DNA of 64,000 nucleotides from Nepenthes gracilis (taxonomy: Eukaryota > Streptophyta > Magnoliopsida > Caryophyllales > Nepenthaceae). The stretch is taken from contig BSYO01000004.1 of NCBI GenBank assembly GCA_033239525.1, forward strand, positions 24,156,037-24,220,036. Reading direction: 5' to 3'. Below the pieces are notes generated by a model, which ran no database searches, was not told the DNA's origin, and was given only the letters and a program-made list of their open reading frames with translations. Of this stretch, positions 12,485 to 25,415 are shown one piece after another. Within the stretch, counting starts at the first letter, position 1. Every line of letters begins with the position of its first letter. The translations under genes were made by a program, and so were the position numbers.

Positions 12485-15400
12485 TCATTCGAGAGAAATA
12501 TCAAGCACCGTCTCACCTGAAGAAGATGCAGACTTGGTGTCAAGGCAGGGCCTTATCCGACAAGGCTGCAGCTCGAGATTGCTGCTTTCATCAGCTTCGT
12601 GCTTTGGCTGCAACTGTTGGGGTGACAATGAGTCGGTTTTTGATTCTGAAATCTTGGGTGCCGAGTCGATAGTTATGGAGGATGAGGAAGGATGCAGCTC
12701 CAAGTCCGACTGCATGTTCGTTGACGGTGACAAGGGCTTGGGGGAGATCAAGACACTGTCGGACTTTTGCTGTTCCTCTAGGATCATCTGCAAGTACCTT
12801 GCATGGTTTTCTATGCGCAGCTGGAGTGCCCTTTGTACCTGTATGTATGGGAATCAATACAAAGGCACAAAAAACTTCCCACAAAAGAATAGAAAATAAG
12901 CAAATTAAGCATCAAGAAACATCTGCTTTATATCAGGTTAGAAGTTTTTGGTTTTTTTGGTCTAATATACAAAAATAATAATATCAACAATAATACCTAA
13001 AGATCCACAAAATGCCCTATTTAGTTAACCTAGTGAAAAATTGATGCTGTTGGTAGGTATTTGTTGAGTTATTTTAAGTTGTTGATAAAAACAGAAATAA
13101 TGTTTGGTTAGAGTATTGTTAGAAGCTACTGTTGAATGTTAAATTGCTAAAAGGACATCTCTTCTTTCATTTGATATATTCATGTATTTCTCATTCTTTT
13201 TCAAAATGGAAACAAAATAAAAACTTTATAAGAACAAGAAAATATACTAAACAAATTTTTGTATACTAAAAGAAAAGTGGCACTAAATTAAAATTTTTAT
13301 GGTAATATTTATACATACAAATAATATAAATAACAAACTGTAATGAGTGTGAGAAAATAACAAAACAAATGAATTAAATTGAATATTTTAATATTTAAAA
13401 ATAGTTTGGTGATAGAGAATAAAATACAAAATGAGTATTTAAGAGCGATTGATAAGGGTAATTAGTTATTTCACAAAAAACAACAGCAGAAGCCCACGAA
13501 AAGCTAATATTTAAGCATCTTCAACAGCCTAACCAAATTGGCCCCAAGTGGAATGAGTAGGTTATATAAACCTACTTTTGTCATTTCTCAAACTTTAATG
13601 CAAATATCCTTCGAAAGTAAAAATAACTTTAACATCATTTCTATCATTATATTCCAAGTTTTCCTAAATCTACCTCTTCCTTTTTTTACTCCAACCACAA
13701 CTTATATTTGTTGAGGTCACTCTCTTCGTGGTATTTTTGTCCGAGGACTCAAAAGGAAAAAAATGAACGCGGACTTTTGGGGTGGTCCGAGAAGCCTGTC
13801 AAGATGGACGATGACTCGTTAAAAGAAACATGTCCGAGAGGTAGCTGAGGACATGGACGAGGACTCTGAAAGCCTAAGCGTTGACTCTCTCTCTCTCCAT
13901 AGGCCTACTGTAGCCGCGTTTTACAGGTGGGCAATTGACTCACTCTGATTGGAGGTTGAGGCGGCTACAACTTCCAAGGGTGTCACGTGCCACTCTAGCA
14001 CGCCGGACGTGCGCCTGCCGTGGCAGGCCTAGGAGACGTGGTCCTGCCACCTTACTGCTAGGGTGGCCGGCTGACCACTAGGCCTCATGTGTATATATAC
14101 GGCTTGTGCCCTTGCTGGAGAGTGGTGTGCAAGGTGTCTTGGTGTGCCGTGAGTATGTGAGCATCATTTGAATGTGCATGGAGAGAGCTGTGGGCAAGCC
14201 TTTGTTGTAAAGATAGAGGGAGAGAAACCGTTTTAGAGAGAGATTGAGAGATATATACCTGTGATTGTTTTTCTTTGTTTGGGTTTTGTGTAACTAACAT
14301 TCTTGTAAACAATCAATTCTTTATAGTGTATTCTTTAGTAGTTTTTCCATTGGTTGAGAAGGGTCTTTCCACATTAAAATCTCGTGTGCGTTTCTCTCGT
14401 TTTTCTATCTCTACTTTTGGCCATCCGTCCGAGAGCTCTACTCTGTTACTGTCCGAGTGATCCGTCCGCCCGGTCACCATGTCTTCCGTTTTGCGCCAAT
14501 AAAATTTTCTCACAAATAATTTCTTTGGCCTGTATTTTAATTGTCCAGATTATCATAGACGTCCTTCTCTCATTTTATTTTCTATGGGTATAACATCTAC
14601 ACATTTATGGACATTTAAATGCGATGAGAAAATGTAAAGAATAACAATAAGGTGTGAAAATGGGACCAAGAAAGAGTAAATTGAAATAAAGGGAGTCCAA
14701 TGGTTAGTCAGATGTTATAAAACATTTCCACCTTGTGCATTTGCATTCTCATTTTAGTTCCCTCCTCCCTATATATGAAAACAATATAATAAATGAGGTT
14801 TGATTCCCAATTTTTACCACAAGGCAATGGGGTTTCCATCAGCCGCAAAAGGGAATGTGACTGAAGCCCCCGTTCTCATTCCCATATTCTTATTCCATCC
14901 CTTGCATTTTCTGCATGCCAATGTGTCACTAATTCACTATTCTGAACAACTGGGTTTCCTATTAAAATAAAGCCTGATAAAATAAAAGGCAAGTTTAGCT
15001 AACATGGAACAAAGACAATGAGCACGAAACTTAGATCAACAAAGAACACAAAGCAGTGCGTTGAGACCTTTTATAGTATCTATATTCAATTTTCAAAACA
15101 ATATCCGTCAGTGTATGCAGTTAATGGCCAACTGAAAGTGCAATGAAGCTGTAGGTAAATGTAAAAACTAATTGATTGCCACTTATGGGTCAACTGTAAT
15201 GTATAGTGGGTCGGACATTAAAATTGGCTTAGCTAGTTTCATATTTCACATCAAATGGTTCAAGTCACAATTTACCATTGGTGGTACTGAATTATGCTGC
15301 CCTGTCATAAGATGAGGAAGTACGAGACAGTATGAAGAGAGAACGGAAAGCAAACATAGAAGATACATGCAACAACCACAGCAAAGCAGGCAAACACCGG

Positions 15401-18400
15401 TAGTCAAGATGTTATGTCAAAAGAAAGATGCATACCTCAAGCTGCTCACGCAGCTGTTTCTGAACTTCCATTTGCATGCGTAGTGCCTCTGTGATGCTCC
15501 TATCACAAGAGAAAGCAATAGTCAATCCACAATTATAATGGAAAAGACTGAATTGAGGAACCATTGAGAGTAGGAACATACAACATACCCATTCCTCCGT
15601 GGATCACTCTCTATTGTAATTGAAGAGGTCTTTTTGTCTTTAGAGCTAGAAGTCTTCTTATCTAAAGAACATAACAATGGAGGCACCATATTCAGGTTAT
15701 GAACACGACTACAAGCGTTGATACTGATAAGGAAATAGTTGGAGAAAGTGGGATTTTTTATTATACAGAGAGAAAATCTAGCATGCCTATGTAGCTAAGT
15801 TAACGTAGATTAAAATATCAGTTATTATACATCAATATAAGGCCACAATACTGATATTTTCGGTTTTGAGAAAAAAATCGTGTTATGTTGGGATATACCG
15901 ATCTGGCTAATATATCAGCCGATAGGCCCGATATATTCTACTACTTTTTTACCCATTTACCTCACTTATAAACCCACTACCCAAAAGTACGTCGAGCATG
16001 TTCTCCTTTCTTCAATTCGTCTCTTCTTTCGTTTATTTTAAAAGCCAAATTTCACTCTTTTTTCATTTTTTCTTCAAATCAAAACAAATTAATCATATCT
16101 AAACATCCGTCCTACAATTTCAAACACATTACAACTATAAAATTCTTAGATGCAATAGTAAATCTGAGATTTTTTTCAAAATTACTAAAGAACAAAAGAT
16201 AAAATTATTATTCTAGATCCTCCTTTGTTTGTTACTTGATTTGGCTTCAATATAGTGTTTCTAACACATATCTTACAAATTCAAGCCCTAAAACAAGATG
16301 AGATTCATGATTTCCGAATCCAAGGGAAACCCTAAAAATCATTTTTGAGATAAAATTATAAGATCTACTCAAATTTATATTTTAGAATTCGCATGTTTGT
16401 GGCATAAAAAAGTAATTCGCATGCTTTTGTGTTGAATATTGATTTGTTGTGATTTTTATTTTTGATAAAAATAAAATCTTTTTTTTTTTTTTTTGCAAAA
16501 AGAATATTTTTAAGATTACTTGTTATATCAAGTAATGTAATTAATTGTTCTTTATTTTCATTGTTGTTGATTGTTGATTTATGTTGCATGTTTTTGCCAA
16601 ATTTTTTTCTTGGAAACTTTTTTCTTAAAAAATATTATTAAATATTAATTATTAAATCGAGTTGTATAGTTAGCTGTCATTTATCATTTAGAAGAGAGTC
16701 ATATTTTATTATATTTATTTGATATAACTCCAATCTTTTATCATTTGATAGTGTATTATTTGGTATTAAGGTGTTGATTCAAATAAGTAAAATTATCTAA
16801 AACAATTCAAATATGCAAAATGTGATTAAAATTTAGTATATAACTTGATTTTGACATGGTTGCAAAAAAATTAGGTCTCATACAGTCACAACCAATATTG
16901 ATGCAAATATTTTCCTAGTTGAATGTGACTGCATCACACAAACATTGCTATTTTATGAAACTAAATACAAGGTGACTTCCATGTAAAACACCTCATCACC
17001 ACCAATAACATATTGAAACCCCTCTTAGGAAGTGAACAGCAAAGTCAATTTAGTGAACTTTTGATCAAAGTCCCACCGAAACAGTACTCACAATGATAGG
17101 AGGAAGATAATAATAATAAATATTTTATTACATAGGAAATATATTTTTTTACTAGTATGAATCATTTGAGGCCACACATTCAATATGTAAATACACAATA
17201 ACTATACTCACGACCGGAGAGAGTGAGGAAAGGGGTATGATATTAGCAACATATTGGCTTGAATAGTTGGATAAATCATTTGAGGCATCACATTCAGATT
17301 GTGCATACAAAATTGCTGCACCCAGACATGGAGAGTGTGGAGAAGGGAACAACAAAAATTTAACTGGCCTATTTTTCATATGCTGGAATATCTAAAGCTA
17401 GAACTGAGGGAAATTGCACAGAGAGCACCCTATCACCAAAATCTGCTAAAAATACACATCCCCCGGTGAAAAATTCAGAAGAAATTAAAAATTCTTATCA
17501 ACTGCTGTATTTTAGTTTGAGGAGTTGGCATCTTAGTTATCGCCACAAACATTCCTTTGTTGCTATGCTGCTATTAGCAAACAACCTAAACCAGCTCATA
17601 GTACCAGCACTCAAATTCTTTCCATTCTCTTCCTTCTGAGTAAGTATCTTGAATTCAAGTTTCCTTAGGTTCATCAGCCATGACATCACCCACCCATGAT
17701 CACATCGATTCATACCATGATTCTCCCTTTAATTTCAATCCAATCCAAGAAGCAGATCCATGCTCAAATCTATGTCAATAAGCCATTCTTCATCAAATTT
17801 ACACCTTGAAAAGGACTATGAGAACCATCCGAAGGCTATAAGATAATTGTCATTTTTTATTTTGTATTTTTATTCCCCATCTCCACCATTACCTCTCCAA
17901 AAACAAGGTGACAGGGAAATCTTTTGTTTTCTTTACTCTCTTAACATCCCCCCACACACACACACCCCACCTTTACCCCACTTCCCAATTTCCTCCATTT
18001 TCCCCTGTATCAAACAAGGCCTATAAGTTACTGAAATCTATTGCAATTCCTTCTTCAACTGAGAAGGGCTGATCAACGAGAATATTGTTTATCTGATTAA
18101 ACTAGGAGCTGAAAAAAATATGAGGGTGTGGTCTAGCATGGTTTGGTCTTGTAAAGCAAGATTGCCTAATGTGCCTATTAAGATACGTGAAAGTTTTGAA
18201 AAGGTTCATTATAGAGGAGGTAGAGGAACACCAAAGAAGAGTTTGAAGGAATTTTGCTTAATAATGCTTTTGTAGCTGCCAACTTTGAGACAGCGCCTCA
18301 AACATCAGAGGGAAACCAAATTATGACTAGTAAAAATCAACCAACTCAAGGACACTTAAAACAGAAGTGTATTTTGAGACAAAATTCAAGGCTGCATAGA

Positions 18401-20666
18401 TGGCAAGTCAAGCATTTATTGTGTCAATGATAGACATTTTGATTTTTCTTCCTCATCACCCCAAAACCCCCAGCCTTTGCATTAAGCTAACAAGTAATAA
18501 AAAAAACTCTCACCTTCTTTCTTCTCTGATACATACTTGGAAATACGGTACTTCTGCCAAAAATTTAAAGTTTATGACATCATAAGCCAACCAAAGCAGC
18601 AGAAACGTATGATAACAAAATTTCAAACCAGACAAATTCTAATTTTACCTGCAAGTGGCTTTTTACATGATAAATGGTCAAGCCTTCAATATTCATAAGC
18701 TTCAATACAGCTTTCGGAGTGGCCTCTACAATTTAAAGTCTGGTTAGAAAGCATCACTAAATAGCAGTCTACTAAATATCAGATTGCACTTCATGGTTTT
18801 GGAAAAGTATATCTCTTCACACTCAACAGTTAGCCCCAATTGCCAAAGATGATCCAAAGCAAAGCAAGCTTACTCTCAGCGCCATCAAGCTGTTTGACAG
18901 CCTCCACAAAACGCTCATGAAGCCCAGGTGTCCATCTCATTCTTGGTTTATGTGCAGCTGCAGTACTCCCATGTGAGTTACGAATTGACAGAGCTGGAGC
19001 GCCATCACCAGCTGGTGCCACAGTGTGGTGATAGTTGCATGCTGATACTGGTCTAAATGAAGCTTGAGTTTGTTCATATATTTCCTAACAACAGGAACAT
19101 AAGCAAATTAGTATTACATAGCATCACGATCTAGGAAATCATATAGCTCGTTACTTGTGGCAGTCAAGGTCATCAAATTGGGATTTGGACCCCAAATTGG
19201 CTCATGAAGGACTGAAAGTCTTCGTGTTACACTAGAGGAACGCAGAACCACTCCATGTCTGCATGACCCACATGGGCTGAGCCAACAAAAAATATGCATG
19301 CGTCTGTGTGTGAGTGTAAGGTTGAAAGGAGAGATGTAGTTCACATCACATTGACATGCATAGTATAAATATTACAACTGCCATATATATATATATATAT
19401 AGTCCCAAAAAGAAACAAGGGAAAACCCATATTGTAATTATTAGAAGTACCAGCCTGTTGAGATTATCTAATGTAAGGTAGAATGACACCAAGTCTGCAT
19501 GGCCCATATGGGCTGAGAAAAATATGCCTGTGCTTGTGTGTGTACGTAAACTGGTATATGGTTGAAGGGGGAGATGTAGGTTTTGATGTTGGGATCTCCC
19601 ATGGACTCATATATAGGTTTAGTCAGGTATCAAAATCCCATGAGATACAACTTGGGATCAAAATAACATGTGCAGGGTAAAATCCTGATAACAGTGGTAG
19701 TACACCCATAACAGCAAACAAAATATCATGTTCTTAATATGCGTTGATACTGTCTGTTGAATCCTGACAGAACGCTGAACAAATCCCTCGATATTTTGTC
19801 AGCAAGAATAGGACTACAGTAGATAAAAAAGAAGCAAGTAAATAGACTTCAAAAGTTGAATTTGAACCTTATTGCCATGGCCTGACAAGAATGTCTTAGA
19901 ACACCCATCAGTAATAAGTTCATACAGCACTAAAATTAAAGTATAATTATGATCCAAATAGATCAATGTAAGCCTCATTAAGGTCACTGCAAGTATAGAA
20001 AATTGTACTTACATCAATCCTGGGATTTTCTCCACTATCAGTTATAGCAAAGTGAAGTTCATCTGGCAAGAACTGTAGCTCCAACTGCTCTGTAAGGGCC
20101 AAACTGTCATTCGGACAAGTCATGTCATTAATGCTACCACCAGGGACACAGTTAGGACAGTTCAGAAAATCTTCACCTAGATTGCTTGAGCACTTCTGCT
20201 CATAAGGATTGCACAAATCATCATTTAAAAGCAACCCAAATTTTGCAGAGGAACCAGCAGATACAGCATGCTGCACTGAGAGATTTGGAAGAGATGGGAG
20301 ATTCTCAAGCTGCCTTTGGGTTTCAGAACTTGAGGAAGATGACAGTTTTAAACTGTTACACAAGATGGGAGAACGAGAGGACACACTCTTAGGATAGGCA
20401 TGAGAACCAGATGTAGCAGTGCTCTTTGGTCCAGGTTCCACACAGGATCTCTGAGGATGTTTGGGAGATTCACCTAAGAAATTCGATAGGCTGAACTTTA
20501 CTGACTGTGTCAAAGATAGATGACATGAACTCAGAGATTCACTAGACAGTGAACTATGACCAGCTTCATCAGACGAACAATCATCTGCGGATTCAGAAGT
20601 ACAATGTACTGCCCTTCCTTTCTTACAATCACTCAATGTTGCAGATTCTTTACTAGGAGGGCTCAT
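12485..20666 (-). CDS. PHL6: MYB-CC (GARP) transcription factor, PHL6-like
   Basis: Nuclear DNA-binding protein of the PHR1-LIKE (MYB-CC) family, which binds phosphate-response type promoter sites as dimers. Seven coding exons on the minus strand: 20666-20013, 19084-18874, 18725-18649, 18553-18514, 15661-15589, 15499-15436 and 12838-12485. All introns are GT-AG, phases fit, and the sum is 1473 nt, giving 490 residues. Residues 1-218 are a Ser-rich region with [15 protein letters not shown], close to PHL6 as I remember it. The GARP/MYB domain (about 264-320) holds [34 protein letters not shown] and [11 protein letters not shown]. The MYB-CC coiled coil (about 353-400) holds [20 protein letters not shown] and continues with [20 protein letters not shown]. 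The tail is Ser/Pro-rich. Odd points: TPGLHERF where the family usually has TPELHERF; an overlapping upstream ATG at 20685; and a 2.6-kb intron 6 carrying a copia solo LTR. PHL6 is my best subfamily call; MYB-CC itself is certain. Confidence 0.93.
13014..13543. mobile_element. Possible MITE in PHL6 intron 6
   Basis: The left end (GCCCTATTTAGTTAACC, near 13014) and the reverse complement of the right end (GCCAATTTGGTTAGGC, near 13543) are imperfectly alike, and both lead into CTGTTG-rich sequence. This fits a decayed inverted-repeat element, non-coding. No clear target duplication is seen, so the call is weak. Confidence 0.35.
13709..14501 (+). mobile_element. Ty1/copia-type solo LTR in PHL6 intron 6
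   Basis: A 793-bp GC-richer block from TGTTGAGGTCACTC to TTGCGCCAATA, where the expected CA terminus reads TA by one change. Flanks are ATATT (13704-13708) and AAATT (14502-14506), a TSD with one mismatch. A TATA box (TGTATATATACGG, about 14089) lies two fifths of the way in. Its first bases (GGTCACTC) and last bases (TGCGCCAA) match the ends of the copia element at 46016-47727, so both belong to one family. It is antisense to the PHL6 transcript. Confidence 0.8.
15740..15970. repeat. ATATC/GATAT-rich dispersed repeat in PHL6 intron 4
   Basis: The segment contains repeated short motifs such as ATATACCGATC, ATATATCAGCCGATA and CCCGATATATTC. A similar composition (AATATCAGCCAATATATATC) appears at 43570-43790. 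This suggests a shared decayed repeat family, but I cannot define ends. Confidence 0.3.
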
Positions 20667-20685
20667 GTTGTATATTCCTGTTCAT
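20653..20685 (-). promoter_or_regulatory. Short upstream ORF overlapping the PHL6 start
   Basis: An ATG at 20685 opens a 10-codon frame ([10 protein letters not shown], then TAG ending at 20653) that overlaps the main start at 20666 in another frame. A scanning ribosome meets this ATG first. It could dampen translation of the main ORF. It could also be a lesion: PHL6 proteins in other plants often begin MN..., as far as I recall, so the ancestral start may have been here with a later frame change. Confidence 0.4.
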
Positions 20686-23361
20686 CCACCTATCAATTAT
20701 GAAGTATGCAGCAATATGGCATGATTCTGTGGCAGAGTTATAGCCGACATACTTGGTAAAATTCAAGAAGAAAAAAAGCAAGTGTCTTTGTAATCTTGGA
20801 ATCCATATAAAAAATCAGAGATAGCCTCCACATAAAGTAAATCTGTATTCCAACATTGGCAGAGCCGCAAACCATTGGTAGATAGACTGCATCCCAACGC
20901 ACAGCTGCAACCCAGAGATCATGGCTGTTACATGACATCCATTTAAGAAAACCAGGCCATAATCAAAACTATTTGAAGAGGAACTGCAAAACAGATAACA
21001 AACAATATGACCTCTCTAAGCATCAAGTCCGCTGGCATTAATACAAAAAATATGCAGACGCCAGTGTGGGCCGTCTTGTCTTTTTCATTCTCTATTCTTT
21101 CATTAGTTTGTTGGGTTTCAGTGGATTCAATTCAGCACAGTAATGGAATGATTTAGGGAAAAGAAAGCAATGAATACATGATGGGTGTATCTAGGGAAAA
21201 TAAGCAAAATAACAATTAAAATTCATTAATTTGGAAAAGGCCTGCCACAGGGCATCTAGGGAATTTGTTTATGGTGAGCGTTAGCAGAAGGAAGCTTATA
21301 GTGGACATATAGAGGCCATCAAAAATATGTACTACATGGAATGGCTAGAGCAAGTATGATGGGAGAGAGATATCGCTATTGTGAACCAGAACTACATCAA
21401 CCATCAGCATGGATTCTTACTTGGCTTAGCCATGCATGAACTTACAACAAGCATTCAGCATTAGCTTCAGCAACCTATGTTGTTACCCGAGCATTCCGTT
21501 TTGATAGATGAAACTACAAAAGATTTAAAGTCAAAGTCAGGGTTATCAACGACTATTGACCAAAGATAACTGCCTCTTAACCAATTCTAGAAAAAAAGGA
21601 GGCATGCTATCATAAAGGTTTAAGAATCTAAATGGTTCAAAACAAGCAAGAGAAAAACAAAATAAATGGAGTGCAACTTTTTAGCAGTTCTGGGGAAAAC
21701 AATGAACAATATCAAAACAACTTTACAAACAACATATTTTGGTATCTTGAATTTAAAATTCAAGAAATGGAGCAAGTGAAGAAGACAATGAATAGGGTTA
21801 GGTGGGTTTGTAAAATGGAAAAATGCATCATGGCTGTTACATGACTGTTGGAACAACTTTACAGAATGAGTCCTAGTGTTGGGTAATTAACATTCAATGA
21901 ATATAGAAAGTATTGGAGCTGAAATGATGCTTCAGAGATGAGCATTACAACTCAAAGACAAAATAAGGAATGAAAAAATTCATGAGAAGTTAAAAGTTAT
22001 ATGTATAGGAGATAGGATGAAGGAATGGAATTTGAAATGAATTGGCACCTAAAATTGAAGTCATAGAATGTGCCAATTAGGAAAAGTGATTTGATCGTGG
22101 CCAAAAGGAATACTAAGGGAAGAGGTATGTTTTCTCAAAAGAAAAAGAAAAAAAAAAAAAGGCAAGCTACTCTTACAAAACCTTGGGTGAGGTAGCAGGA
22201 AACAATTTGACCATGCTTCAACCTTTATAAGATTTTGCCTTAAATTGCACGGACTGACCAAATAATATTCATGTACTTGAACCCTTATAGAGAGGCATTT
22301 GGCTTTTTGTTATCATAATAGTTGTTATTGTGGTTCACACTGCTGCTATTGATGTTTCGATTGGTTGGGAGTGGTACAAGAAAAAAGGAATTTCAATACA
22401 AAAAACAGAAGTGAAATGTATATATATTATCGGAGAACATGATGTTTTACCTCAAAAGAAGAAGAGGGAGAGAACAAGATTCCCTTCAAACACACGACTT
22501 TACTAAGCACTACATCAAAGAAGTTCTAAACTGAGGACGTTTTAAAATCTGTCATGATCCAAGTCTTCTAATTCAAAAGCCCTAAAAACCTTTCCAAGGA
22601 AACATCATTTGCCATGGCAAAACCTTAAAATGTCAGGAATGCCATAAGAATCATGCTATTTATGAAAGAAAAAGTTGATCCCAAAGTTTTGCTTTAAAAG
22701 ATATAGAACCACGTAGCAGAGTACGAAGGAATGCTGAGTGCAGCAAATGTGATAAATACAACATTGACAAGGGGTAGACTTTGGTGACAGAACCAGATCA
22801 TGGATTTATCACACCAAGTTGCAAACTGGCAGTTAGAACTCTTAGGAAGTGACAATGTCTAAAGATGGAAGTGGAGACACTATGGTGGATTTTTAAGGAA
22901 ATGGAAGTGGCAGTCAGCAATCCTTGGACAAAGAGCAGCAGTGCTGGAAGCAACTATGGTCAGGTAGAAAATGTGGAACAAAGGTAACTATAGAAGGGAT
23001 TGCCAAGCAGATTATATACGCTTTTGCGGACAACCAAACTTCCCATAGCAGATAACTGTGGCCACTGACCAGAGCATGTCTCATTCTGGAAACTAATTGG
23101 TTATGGATTAAGAGGGATGGAAATGTAACAGCACATAACCTTCTCTGTCAATGTGCTCAGCTTGGATGCGGAGGAGAATTTAACAAAGATCACCTTATCT
23201 TTCAGGATGGACACAACCAATTTTTCTAACAATGATACTCGCTTGATGCTAAAACTATTTATGGAGCCAAACAAACTGTCAGGAGAAAGAAGAAAAATGG
23301 AATTGGAATTCAGAGCTTCAAGGCCAAATCTGTGCACCAACAGAACCTTAATTGCTCCCAA
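20686..23361 (-). other. Upstream region or 5' UTR intron of the PHL6-like gene
   Basis: No protein-coding exon is recognised. It lies between the first coding exon of PHL6 and the chromovirus insertion. A GC-rich, leader-like region sits on the far side of the insertion at 29050-29250, so this segment may be a 5' UTR intron. That is inference only; cDNA evidence would decide. Confidence 0.3.
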
Positions 23362-23366
23362 TAATG

Positions 23367-23753
23367 TGATGCATGCACACAATCTCTGAACCTGAAAACC
23401 ACAGGGAAGGGAGACAGGGGAAAGGGGAAAAGAGGGTTCTGGAAGGGAGGGGAAGTCTGACAGAGGAAAAAGTAGAAGGGAGAGAGAGAGACGAGAGGCC
23501 AAGAAGTTGACAACTGAATTATATTCCCCTTTTTTCCTGTAGCATAATAGTTATATATAAAGTGTAAACCATAACTTAATACTGTTAGACACAATAAAAA
23601 TAGAAAATAAAAATTAAAGCAGAATAATTTATTTAAATGTAATCCTAAAATTTTAGAGGAGGTCGAATTAGTCAAGCACTCCTTCGTGAAATCAAAAAAT
23701 CGGGAGATGGATCAGTTGGTGGATTAGGAGTCGTATTAATGATGCCCGTAACA
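23367..23753 (-). repeat. 3' LTR of the chromovirus
   Basis: 387 bp. On the minus strand it begins TGTTACGGGCATC and ends GCATGCATCA. Its first 80 bases also encode the last residues of pol, which stops at 23672. Confidence 0.92.
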
Positions 23754-23857
23754 TTGTCGTTTCCATTAAAGAGAACCTTATCCTCAATGTTAAATGTGAA
23801 AAAATCTTGGCTCAAATCAGCAGCCGACTCCCATGTAACTTCCACAGGAGAGTGCAA
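23672..23857 (-). pseudogene. Chromovirus pol C-terminus (chromodomain-like)
   Basis: Contains SPVEVTWESAADL and FFTFNIEDKVLFNG, the usual end of plant chromovirus polyproteins, where a chromodomain-like module follows the integrase and helps target chromatin. The frame continues across the 3' LTR border at 23753 and stops at 23672, so about 27 residues are encoded by the LTR itself. Confidence 0.75.
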
Positions 23858-24299
23858 ATGCCATTGGACAAGGAATCGGGGAACAAACTTTCCATGCTAT
23901 AAAACCTTCTAAAAACCAAGAAGCCGTGTGGGACACACTAATGGTTGTAAACCCCACGCCCCAATAGGCAGCTCAACGTGCTAGCCAAGAGGGTCGCCGT
24001 AGCATTTCTTGAGCAGGGAGACGTGGAAGACATTACGAATTTTTGAATAGTCCAGCAATTTCAAATGGTATGCGACTGGGCCAATTCGGTCTAATATATG
24101 GAAGGGTCCATAATATCGTTTAGCTAGTTTGTCGGATTGTTAGTGCGCCGTTGTGATTTGACGGTAGAGCTATAATTTGACAAAGACCCATTCTCCCACC
24201 TGGAATTCCTTATCAGTTCGGCGAGCATTGATTTTGTTCTTCATGTGTAGCCGAGCTCGTTGTAGGTTGGCTTTGAGAGTGGCAAGATGTGGGAATGGT

Positions 24300-25194
24300 C
24301 AGTCAACAGTTCATCAACAATAGCCCGAGGAAGTGCCCTGAACGTAGTCCATTAATGCAAGCAACGGACGGCCGTACACCAGCTCAAAGGGACTCATTTT
24401 TATGGAGAAATGCCAAACAGTATTATAGTTCCATTCAACCCAAAATAGAAACTTACTCCAAGTAGAAGGATTGTCTGCAACAAAACATCGCAAATAATCT
24501 TTGAGACAGCGGTTTACCATCTCGGTTTGCCCGCCTATTTATGGGTGATAGGAGCTACTAGTGGACAGGATAGTCCCCTGCGACCTGAAGAGCTCCTTCC
24601 CAAAGGTACTCATGAAAATGGGATCCCAATTAAAGATAATGTCAACTGGAAACCCATGGAAACGGCAGATGTCCTTAACAAAGATTTCCGCAAGATCAAC
24701 AGCCATGAAGTGGGTGCCCCATATTTAGACAGGCGGTCCATCACCGCAAGGATCACCGTTTTTCCCCCAGAGAAAGGTAAACGAGTGATGAAGTCCATAG
24801 AGATGGATTCCCAAATCTTACCTGGAATGAGAAGCGGTTGCAGCAGTACTTGAAATGCTGTGTTGAGTGGTTTGACTTGTTAACAAATGGCACACTCCCA
24901 TACATAGTCACGAATGTCCTCATGCATATGAGGCCAATAAAAAGTAGCAGCTATCCTAACTAGGGTGCAATGAAATCCAGCATGTCCACCCAAGGGAGAA
25001 TTATGTTATTCTTGCAATACTGACTCCTGTAGGGTTGAGTTAGTTGGAACGAAAATTCGATTCTTATAGAGAATCAAACCATCCAAAAGTGTGTAATCCT
25101 CAAAGTCTACTGGACGGTCTTTAAGAGAGGTGATGAAACTAGTTGAAGCTGGATGTCGTATGAAAAAATTGCAAACAGCGGCAAGCAGTGCCAT
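24300..25194 (-). pseudogene. Chromovirus integrase, broken
   Basis: Pieces in several frames. The zinc-binding part has GGHAGFHCTLVRIAATFYWP followed by CAICQQVK. The catalytic core begins with [20 protein letters not shown] (24740-24800), and the distal part has WVEWNYNTVWHFSIKMSPFE (24390-24455). The role was insertion of element cDNA into host chromatin. Frameshifts near 24720 and elsewhere make it non-functional. Confidence 0.8.
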
Positions 25195-25415
25195 TACTAG
25201 TTTAGAGACTGTGTATAGCAGCAGGGCCCTTCAGGTAATTGGGACAAGGCATCAATAGGGCCATTCTCTCACTCTGGGCAGTAGACAATTACAAAATCAA
25301 ACCCTATTAATTTAGTAATCCAATGTTGTTGCTCGGGGGTGTGAATGGATTGGTTCATCAGTGCTTTGAGAGGCTGATGATCAATTTGGATAGTAAATTT
25401 GGTACCTAATAGGTA

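Noticed and set aside
12534..12978. Plus-strand open frames of up to 121 codons
   Set aside because: Shadows of the last PHL6 exon, whose minus-strand frame is confirmed by homology and splicing.
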